Notes under the pieces: model-generated
Database searches by the model: none
What the model was told of the DNA's origin: nothing
What the model saw: the letters and a program-made list of their open reading frames with translations, nothing else
Assembly (NCBI GenBank): GCA_031258505.1
Contig: JAIRMT010000070.1
Location: 1-5,649, forward strand
DNA length: 5,649 nucleotides
Direction: 5' to 3'
Origin: Treponema sp.
GTDB taxonomy: Bacteria > Spirochaetota > Spirochaetia > Treponematales > Breznakiellaceae
Shown: piece after piece, positions 1 through 4,203 of the stretch
Position numbering within the stretch: position 1 is the first letter of the stretch
Layout: each line of letters opens with the position of its first letter
Translations under genes and position numbers: made by a program

Positions 1-46
1 TCTTAACTACGCTTAAGAGACGCTCTTAACTATGGTTAAGAGACGC
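1..46. repeat. Two tandem copies of a 23-bp palindromic unit
   Basis: Positions 1-23 and 24-46 are near-identical 23-bp units differing at two positions (TACGC versus TATGG in the middle); a degenerate third unit may begin at 47 (TCTAAGA). Each unit is palindromic. In the second, CTCTTAAC (23-30) pairs with GTTAAGAG (35-42) around the loop TATG; in the first, TCTTAA (1-6) pairs with TTAAGA (13-18). Arms can also pair across units, as TTAAGAG (13-19) with CTCTTAA (23-29). The array touches the window edge and may continue outside. It could be an operator array for the regulator downstream, the end of an intergenic repeat array, or a transcription-end structure. Structure is seen; function is unknown. 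Confidence 0.75.
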
Positions 47-112
47 TCTAAGACCTGCTTCCACGAACCGGCTGCTTTCTATGCGTTTATCCTGTTCATT
101 AGCAATGCTTTA

Positions 113-141
113 TTGACAGACAAAAGTTTTATTGATATACC
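113..141 (+). promoter_or_regulatory. Candidate sigma70 promoter of the LacI-family gene
   Basis: A perfect -35 hexamer TTGACA (113-118) is followed after 17 nt by TATACC (136-141), which matches four of six bases of the -10 consensus. Transcription would begin near 148, giving a leader of about 65 nt before the ATG at 212. This placement also argues against the upstream start codons that keep the same frame open. The -10 is imperfect, so the call is moderate. Confidence 0.45.
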
Positions 142-211
142 GAACACGATTTCAATGTTGAGCTTGTTTGTTAATCCTTGCAGCGAACAAGTTCATGAAG
201 GCAGGTTTTGT

Positions 212-1294
212 ATGAGAGGGAAAAAAAACATTGACGCGGCAAAGATCGCGCAACTTGCGGGTGTATCCCGCGCCACTGTGAGCAGGGTAGTCAATAACTA
301 TGCCTTTGTAAAACCAACAACCCGGAAACGGGTACTTGAGGTGATTGAGCGTTACGCATACTCGCCTAACTTTTCCGCCCAGATACTGGCGGGCAAGCGT
401 TCAAAGACTATTGGCCTGTTTCATCTTGTAGCCAAGCGGTTCGAGCCGCATAGCCGCCTTGAAGACACGCATATAAACTTTATGACCGAGCAGATCATCA
501 ACACCGCCACGCTGGGCGGCTCTTATACGCTAGTGCATCAGGTCAGCGATGTTAATGACGCGAGTGAAAAGAAAAAGATAATGGATATGTTTCACCAGAA
601 GCGAATCGATGCCGGTATCTTTATGGGGTTCCCGAATTCTTGTGAACTAATAGAAGAACTTGTCGCTTATGGCTTTGTGATCGGTGTGTTCAACCAGCAC
701 CGCCCCGATAAAACCGAGCCAAACCGCGTTGTAGTGCGTCTTGACTATAGCAGCATTGCAACGAGCGTGGCCTATGCGGTGAGTCTTGGGCATAAGCGTA
801 TCATGTTCATCGGCGCTGATATGCTTAACCTGGTGGGACTGGATGTATTCCGCATTTTTTCAGAAGCAATGGCAAAGTATCGTCTTCCCATACGCCTTGG
901 CAGTATCTTGTGCGCACAGGCTCTCGCCCGAACCCCAGCGGCTGAGGCTTTTTCCACTTTCATGGAAGCGCGAGCGCCGGATCAGCCTCTGCCCACCTGT
1001 ATCATCTGCGGCAATGACATCATGGCTTTTGGCGTGATTGACGCGCTCAGGCGCTATGGCTTGGACTCGCCTCGTGATATGGCCATCATCGGGTCTGATG
1101 ATATACTCGTCAGTCAATACTTTACCCCGCCGCTTACCACCATGCGTTACGACTTTGACGGCATGATGAAAACACTCACGCTAAAAGTGCTGGAGTATGT
1201 TGAGAAGCCGCTGGCGACTCAGTTCGTCAAAACCTATTCAGGGGAAATCGTTATCCGCGAGTCTTGTCGAGCCAGTTTATCAAAAGCGCCGTAA
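212..1294 (+). CDS. LacI/GalR-family transcriptional regulator
   Basis: A 360-residue DNA-binding regulator, probably a repressor or activator responding to a sugar or related small molecule. The N-terminal helix-turn-helix spans about residues 10-30 (IAQLAGVSRATVSRVVNN), with Arg20-Ala21 at the positions that read operator bases in LacI. The hinge helix is near 55-64 (AQILAGKRS). The periplasmic-binding-protein-like effector domain fills the rest, with family motifs SLGHKRIMFIG (191-201), GNDIMAFG (267-274), IIGSDD (292-297), PPLTTMR (306-312) and IVIRES (346-351). The frame is open back to position 32, but family proteins begin a few residues before the helix-turn-helix, the ATG at 32 lies inside a palindrome loop, and an AGG at 203-205 sits 6 nt before the ATG at 212; hence this start. 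It is slightly longer than the usual 330-340 residues. The ligand cannot be told from sequence. The downstream VOC gene, in the same direction after 114 bp, is the nearest candidate target. Confidence 0.93.
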   Translation: MRGKKNIDAAKIAQLAGVSRATVSRVVNNYAFVKPTTRKRVLEVIERYAYSPNFSAQILAGKRSKTIGLFHLVAKRFEPHSRLEDTHINFMTEQIINTATLGGSYTLVHQVSDVNDASEKKKIMDMFHQKRIDAGIFMGFPNSCELIEELVAYGFVIGVFNQHRPDKTEPNRVVVRLDYSSIATSVAYAVSLGHKRIMFIGADMLNLVGLDVFRIFSEAMAKYRLPIRLGSILCAQALARTPAAEAFSTFMEARAPDQPLPTCIICGNDIMAFGVIDALRRYGLDSPRDMAIIGSDDILVSQYFTPPLTTMRYDFDGMMKTLTLKVLEYVEKPLATQFVKTYSGEIVIRESCRASLSKAP

Positions 1295-1321
1295 AGTCCC
1301 TGCCGCAAGGCGAGGGGACTT
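1294..1321 (+). terminator. Hairpin just after the regulator stop codon
   Basis: AAGTCCC (1294-1300) pairs with GGGACTT (1315-1321). An inner GCC (1302-1304) pairs with GGC (1309-1311) around GCAA, a GNRA-type tetraloop. The two stems are separated by an asymmetric internal loop (1 versus 3 nt). The hairpin begins at the stop codon of the regulator and ends 87 nt before the VOC gene. There is no T-run after it, so it is not a classical intrinsic terminator. It could be a 3'-end-stabilising structure, or attenuate read-through into the next gene. Confidence 0.45.
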
Positions 1322-1408
1322 GTCAAAGCGGGAGTGAATGATTTCCGCTCACACAGTTCAAATCGCGGGGGTATGGCGTATCGTATCCCTGTATAAATAG
1401 GAGTTTTT

Positions 1409-1873
1409 ATGGCAGGTATTATTGGAACAGATCAGGTTACGCAAGTAGCGCTGATTGTACGCGACATTGAGGCGACCAAGCGTAAGTTCGCCGAGTTTCT
1501 GGGCGTGCCGCCGCCGCTGCACTCCGACGGAGGTAAGTACGAGATCACGCAAACCACTGTCGAAGGTAAGCCCGCGCCTGACGCCAACTGTTTGCTGGCG
1601 TTTTTCAACGTCGGCCCTCATCTGGCCATTGAGCTGATTCAGCCCAACGGCGTGAAAAGCACTTGGCAGGATTTTCTGGACAAGCACGGCGAAGGCATAC
1701 ACCACATTGCCTTCAATGTTGAAGGCATGGATAGCAAAGTCATCGCCTGTGAGAACGCCGGCTATCCACTGGTTCAGCGCGGCAAGTACGGCAGCGGCGG
1801 CGGCGAATATGCCTACATTGACGCCACTAAAGACCTCAAGTGCGTCATTGAGCTGCTTGAAAACTACAAGTAG
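1409..1873 (+). CDS. VOC-superfamily protein (glyoxalase I / methylmalonyl-CoA epimerase-like)
   Basis: A 154-residue cytoplasmic protein of the vicinal-oxygen-chelate metalloenzyme superfamily. Two beta-alpha-beta-beta-beta modules are visible: residues about 9-79 (TQVALIVRDIEATKRKFAEFLGV at the start, HLAIELIQP at the end) and about 94-151 (GIHHIAFNVEGM through YIDATKDLKCVIELLE). The expected four metal ligands fall at Gln12, Glu75, His98 or His99, and Glu148. That Gln/Glu/His/Glu set is also the human glyoxalase I pattern, while methylmalonyl-CoA epimerases usually have His at the first site. The GxHHIAF motif and overall length resemble epimerases, but no methylmalonyl-CoA mutase or carboxylase gene is nearby to support that role. 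A lyase or isomerase acting on a carbohydrate-derived carbonyl is equally possible. AGGAG at 1399-1403 lies 5 nt before the ATG, a good ribosome binding site that fixes the start. The gene follows the LacI-family regulator and converges with alr, with 14 bp between stop codons. Confidence 0.88.
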   Translation: MAGIIGTDQVTQVALIVRDIEATKRKFAEFLGVPPPLHSDGGKYEITQTTVEGKPAPDANCLLAFFNVGPHLAIELIQPNGVKSTWQDFLDKHGEGIHHIAFNVEGMDSKVIACENAGYPLVQRGKYGSGGGEYAYIDATKDLKCVIELLENYK

Positions 1874-1887
1874 CGAGTGTATTAACC

Positions 1888-3039
1888 CTACAGAGCATTG
1901 GATTTCACTCCATGCGAGCGCGTGGAGTGAAACAAGTCAGTATAAACACGTGGCACGCGCTTGTTGATATTGCAGGTTATTTCATAAGGAATGGTATGCA
2001 GTTTGGCGGCAATGTCAGCGGCGCTTTGGGCTTTGCCGCCAAAGATTGTTACCTCATCCCAGCGCTGAATGTCGGTATCATTGCCCAGATCGATCATGCA
2101 CTGATCCATGCAGACGCGGCCTGCCAGCGGATAAAAGCGGCGCTGGATGCGCACCGAAAAGTTACCGCTTAAACCCCGCGGCAAGCCGTCGCCATAACCC
2201 ACCGGAATAGTGGCGATCCGGGTCTCTTCCGAGACAGTCCAAGTCCTGCCGTAGGAAACCGCCTCACCGACCCGCATTGTTTTAATCAGGACGATCCGCG
2301 TAATCAGTTCCATGACCGGCTCCACAAAGATGGGCGGATTCTCGACTGGCGAATAGCCATACAGAAGTATGCCCGGCCTTACCATGTCAAAACAGGCGTC
2401 CTCATGTAAAAGTATCGCGCCGGAGTTTGCCGCATGAACGACGCCCGGATCAAAGCCCGCAGCCTTGATGCTTTCGATGGACTGGGTGAAAAGGCTCAGT
2501 TGTTTTTTAGTATAGCGAATATCTTCTGGCGTTCTGGAATCAGCCACTGATAGGTGAGTAGCTGTACCGGCGTACATGAGGGACCGGAACGACGCAATAC
2601 GCGCGGCAAGGGCGGACGCGGCTTCGGGCCGACAGCCAACGCGCCCCATGCCCGTGTCGATTTTGAGATGCACGGCCAGCTTTTCCCCAGCCTGTTCAGC
2701 CGCGAGCGCCGCTTCTTTCACCATGTCTTCATCACCCAGAAGCAGGCTCAGGCGCAAGCGAGCCGCGTCCGCCAGTTCCTCCGGCAGGGGAAGCGAAAGC
2801 ACGAGAATAGGCGCGCTGATCCCGACAGACCGCAGTTCCGCGCCTTCTTCCACTGTGGCCACCGCGAGATAGCTTGCCCCAGCCTCAATAGCCGCCCGCG
2901 CTATTGGCACAGCCCCATGTCCATAAGCGTCGGCCTTTACCGGCGCACAGATAAGCGGCGCTGGCCCGACCTTTTCCCGAATGTGTTTCACGTTCCCGCA
3001 AAACCGGTCTATATGAATAATTGCCCTTGTTGCTCTCAT
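1888..3039 (-). CDS. alr: Alanine racemase, PLP-dependent
   Basis: A 383-residue alanine racemase (L-Ala to D-Ala), supplying D-alanine for peptidoglycan. It has an N-terminal PLP-binding TIM-barrel (about 1-235) and a C-terminal beta domain. Lys35 in PVKADAYGHG is the PLP Schiff-base lysine and Tyr263 in VSYGRT the opposing catalytic base. Also present are KIDTGMGRVG (126-135; Lys126 matches the carbamylated lysine and Arg133 the arginine of the family), His162 in THLS, Asn205-Ser206, Arg221 in MVRPGI contacting the PLP pyridine, CMDQ (310-313) and Tyr352. All key residues are intact, so it should be active. The typical end, NKRVPRVY, is followed by 17 further residues encoded partly by a hairpin. 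The ATG is the only possible start, since an in-frame stop lies 6 codons upstream and MRATRAIIHID is a normal beginning. No good Shine-Dalgarno sequence is visible. It is transcribed divergently from tmrB. Whether it is the anabolic (alr) or catabolic (dadX) form cannot be told, but no dadA is in the window. Confidence 0.96.
   Translation of the reverse strand: MRATRAIIHIDRFCGNVKHIREKVGPAPLICAPVKADAYGHGAVPIARAAIEAGASYLAVATVEEGAELRSVGISAPILVLSLPLPEELADAARLRLSLLLGDEDMVKEAALAAEQAGEKLAVHLKIDTGMGRVGCRPEAASALAARIASFRSLMYAGTATHLSVADSRTPEDIRYTKKQLSLFTQSIESIKAAGFDPGVVHAANSGAILLHEDACFDMVRPGILLYGYSPVENPPIFVEPVMELITRIVLIKTMRVGEAVSYGRTWTVSEETRIATIPVGYGDGLPRGLSGNFSVRIQRRFYPLAGRVCMDQCMIDLGNDTDIQRWDEVTIFGGKAQSAADIAAKLHTIPYEITCNINKRVPRVYTDLFHSTRSHGVKSNAL
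1903..1932. terminator. Strong hairpin between convergent genes, inside the alr 3' end
   Basis: TTTCACTCCA (1903-1912) is perfectly complementary to TGGAGTGAAA (1923-1932). On the + strand the stem continues with a T-G wobble and two G-C pairs closing the loop GAGC. It lies 30 nt past the VOC stop codon and inside the last codons of alr. No T-run follows on either strand, so intrinsic termination is unproven. The position between convergent genes suggests a shared 3'-end structure. The + strand pairing is slightly better (wobble versus an A-C mismatch), which favours a role for the VOC transcript. Confidence 0.5.
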
Positions 3040-3071
3040 GGTTTGAATAGTAGTCTAAAAACCATTTGGTT

Positions 3072-3208
3072 GGGAATCCTTGAGGAACCCGCCTTGCATC
3101 CATCCGCTTGGGCTTATCGCCAGCAAGCTGCCGTCGCGCCCGCAATACGGACGCGCGCATACCTGCGGCGGAGCGGGCAAAACCGCTAAAGCGGTGAAGC
3201 GGGAATCC
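3072..3208. repeat. GC-rich block bounded by an 8-bp direct repeat
   Basis: GGGAATCC occurs at 3072-3079 and again at 3201-3208, in the same orientation, enclosing 121 bp of GC-rich sequence. The arrangement looks like a small insertion with target duplication, but I find no clear terminal inverted repeats inside the boundaries. A related GGAATCCC lies at 3830-3837, just after tmrB. Chance repetition is possible. Confidence 0.35.
3179..3195 (-). other. Small GC-rich palindrome with T-run on the - strand
   Basis: ACCGCT (3182-3187) and AGCGGT (3190-3195) are complementary; read on the - strand the stem is followed by TTTT (from + strand AAAA at 3179-3182, partly in the stem). It resembles a miniature intrinsic terminator for leftward transcription. 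No leftward gene ends here, so it may instead block antisense transcription from the tmrB side into alr, or be part of the surrounding repeat. Confidence 0.35.
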
Positions 3209-3220
3209 GAGAATACTTGT

Positions 3221-3820
3221 ATGATTATATGGATAAACGGGGCTTTTGGAAGCGGCAAGACACAAACCGCGTTTGAATTAAACAGAAGGCTGGATAAGTC
3301 TTTTGTTTATGATCCGGAAAACATTGGCTTCTTCTTCAGAAGAAATGAGCCAGCGGAAATATTAAAGAAAAATTTTCAAGACGAGCCTTTGTGGAGAATG
3401 TTTAATTATGAAATTATTAAACATATAGTTTCGGAATACAATGGTTATGTAATTATTCCAATGACAATATACAACAAAAACTATTTTGAGGAAATTATTG
3501 GAAAATTACGCGATGAACATATAAAAATAGATCATTATATATTGGGCGCAAGCAGGGAAACAATCCTGAAAAGATTGTCAAAAAGATTGGAGAAAAAAGA
3601 CGGCTGGGCCGCAAAACAAATAGATAATTGTATAAATGGCTTTAATGAACTAATAAGCAAAAGTTTTTATATAGACGCTAACAAATTAAGCGTTTATGAT
3701 GTGGTGGAAGAAATAGCGGTAAAATCCGGTCTGGCATTAAAGAAAGACAAGGATATAAACATAATCAGAAAAATAAAACGAATAATAGTCCAGATAAAAC
3801 ATATCAGGTTATTTGTATAA
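3221..3820 (+). CDS. tmrB: TmrB-like tunicamycin resistance ATP-binding protein
   Basis: A 199-residue P-loop protein closely resembling Bacillus subtilis TmrB (197 residues), an ATP-binding, membrane-associated protein that gives resistance to tunicamycin, the nucleoside antibiotic that blocks sugar-1-phosphate transfer to polyprenyl phosphate. The start MIIWINGAFGSGKTQTAFEL is what I recall for the B. subtilis protein. Walker A is GAFGSGKT (7-14, Lys13). Other conserved stretches are VYDPENIGF (29-37), PLWRMFNYE (56-64), IIPMTIYN (78-85, probable Walker B-region strand), TILKRLSKRLE (114-124, lid-like basic helix) and GWAAKQID (128-135). The C-terminus, RKIKRIIVQIKHIRL (183-197), is basic and could form the amphipathic helix attributed to membrane binding in TmrB. 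The frame is open upstream to a TTG at 3080, but homology begins exactly at this ATG. The ribosome binding site is weak (GAG at 3209-3211). Base composition is far more AT-rich than in flanking genes, and AAA/ATA/AAT codons dominate, which points to horizontal acquisition. Confidence 0.94.
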   Translation: MIIWINGAFGSGKTQTAFELNRRLDKSFVYDPENIGFFFRRNEPAEILKKNFQDEPLWRMFNYEIIKHIVSEYNGYVIIPMTIYNKNYFEEIIGKLRDEHIKIDHYILGASRETILKRLSKRLEKKDGWAAKQIDNCINGFNELISKSFYIDANKLSVYDVVEEIAVKSGLALKKDKDINIIRKIKRIIVQIKHIRLFV

Positions 3821-3821
3821 T

Positions 3822-3850
3822 AATTAACAGGAATCCCGTGATGTTATTTT
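3822..3850 (+). terminator. Weak AT-rich hairpin with T-run after tmrB
   Basis: TAACA (3825-3829) pairs with TGTTA (3842-3846), extended outward past one mismatch by two A-T pairs. The loop is 12 nt, and the 3' arm runs into TTTT at 3847-3850. It starts right after the tmrB stop codon, where a terminator would be expected, but the stem is short and AT-rich. Confidence 0.3.
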
Positions 3851-4005
3851 AAATCAATCTTTGCGCCGATCATCTTTCATTATAGCAACTCTTTTCTAAG
3901 CCGCATGAGCGGCGGGTTTAATGGTTGGGATATGATAGCATATAAGAGCGCGACTGGGAAGAAGGCGCGCAACAAACCTTTCGGCAATGCCGCTTATAAC
4001 TTGCC

Positions 4006-4135
4006 TTACGCACCGGAAAGAAAAAGATCATCGAATTACGCGAATGAACGCGAATCTTCTTTAGAGAACTGAAATATTCGCGTATATTAGCATCCATTCG
4101 ATGACAAATTCTTACCGTTTTTTCTTCCTGCGTAA
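4006..4135. repeat. Nested imperfect inverted repeat of about 130 bp
   Basis: Five blocks pair in order from outside to inside. TTACGCA (4006-4012) pairs with TGCGTAA (4129-4135). GGAA (4015-4018) pairs with TTCC (4125-4128). GAAAAA (4020-4025) pairs with TTTTTC (4119-4124). TCATCGAAT (4028-4036) pairs with ATTCGATGA (4096-4104). ACGCGAAT (4048-4055) pairs with ATTCGCGT (4076-4083). Unpaired gaps of 0-14 nt separate the blocks. The 20-nt apex contains a further TTCT/AGAA mini-stem. ACGCGAAT also occurs at 4038-4045, a direct copy 10 bp away on the left arm. In RNA or single-stranded DNA this would fold into one long rod with internal loops. It may be a palindromic intergenic repeat, a non-autonomous mobile element, or a structured RNA. 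No attC-type core sites (RYYYAAC/GTTRRRY) were found at its ends. Confidence 0.7.
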
Positions 4136-4143
4136 CATGAGAT

Positions 4144-4160
4144 AAAAGACGCTAGTCGTC
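4144..4160 (-). terminator. Small leftward terminator-like hairpin downstream of the MATE gene
   Basis: Read on the - strand, GACG (4160-4157) pairs with CGTC (4151-4148) around ACTAG and is followed directly by TTTT (4147-4144). It lies about 45 nt past the MATE stop codon, in the correct orientation. The stem is only 4 bp, so on its own it is weak; the large inverted repeat just beyond could also stop transcription. Confidence 0.3.
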
Positions 4161-4203
4161 AATGCGCGGCAGGTCAGGCAGATCGTCTGAGGCATTCCAA
4201 AGT

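Larger units (their letters stand above)
3040..3220. other. Divergent alr/tmrB intergenic region
   Basis: These 181 bp must carry the promoters for both alr (leftwards) and tmrB (rightwards), yet I see no convincing -35/-10 pair in either direction. From about 3080 to 3200 the DNA is GC-rich, then it changes abruptly to AT-rich at the tmrB start. Open frames cross it on both strands, but none shows a domain or a plausible start and ribosome binding site. It contains the GGGAATCC direct repeat and the small palindrome listed separately. Confidence 0.6.
3821..4203. other. Non-coding region between convergent tmrB and MATE genes
   Basis: 383 bp without a supported gene. Contents in order: a weak AT-rich hairpin after tmrB; a GCCGC/GCGGC hairpin with loop ATGA (3900-3913); TGGTTGGGA (3922-3930), a second copy of a 9-mer found at 3067-3075; an ATATG/CATAT hairpin (3930-3943); the large nested inverted repeat (4006-4135); and a small leftward terminator-like hairpin (4144-4160). 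The AT-rich composition of tmrB extends to about 3940 and then becomes mixed. Confidence 0.7.

Noticed and set aside
163..194. CTTGTT/AACAAG inverted repeat as an autoregulatory operator before the regulator gene
   Set aside because: The 6-bp arms are separated by 17 nt and lack the central symmetry of known LacI-family operators; likely chance.
32..211. 60-residue N-terminal extension of the LacI-family regulator from an ATG at 32
   Set aside because: The helix-turn-helix normally begins within a few residues of the start, the ATG at 32 lies in a palindrome loop, and a likely promoter (113-141) falls inside the extension.
1371..1394. Operator-like cluster of four GTAT motifs before the VOC gene
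   Set aside because: The copies are irregularly spaced (7, 5 and 8 bp) and the stretch has no good dyad symmetry, so it does not support a specific operator.
1392..1397. TATAAA as a -10 element for the VOC gene
   Set aside because: It ends only 11 nt before the ATG and touches the ribosome binding site, and there is no -35 hexamer at the right distance.
3057..3071. AACC/GGTT mini-hairpin with T-run before alr
   Set aside because: A 4-bp A/T-containing stem is too weak, and the T-run leads directly into the gene's leader rather than following a gene.
2554..3189. 211-codon open frame on the + strand opposite alr
   Set aside because: It is antisense to a fully conserved alanine racemase, has low-complexity Arg/Pro/Ser-rich content and no recognisable domain.
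3080..3220. 47-residue extension of TmrB from a TTG at 3080
   Set aside because: Similarity to TmrB starts exactly at the ATG at 3221, and the extension is GC-rich sequence unlike the rest of the gene.
2885..3265. 126-codon open frame on the - strand spanning the alr/tmrB intergenic region
   Set aside because: It overlaps the alr start in another frame and the tmrB start on the other strand, with no supporting motif. It stays open because the 129-bp repeat spacing is a multiple of three and the region is GC-rich.
4006..4135. Integron attC site downstream of tmrB
   Set aside because: The size and palindromic form fit, but the required end motifs RYYYAAC and GTTRRRY are absent at the ends, and no integrase or neighbouring cassette is visible.
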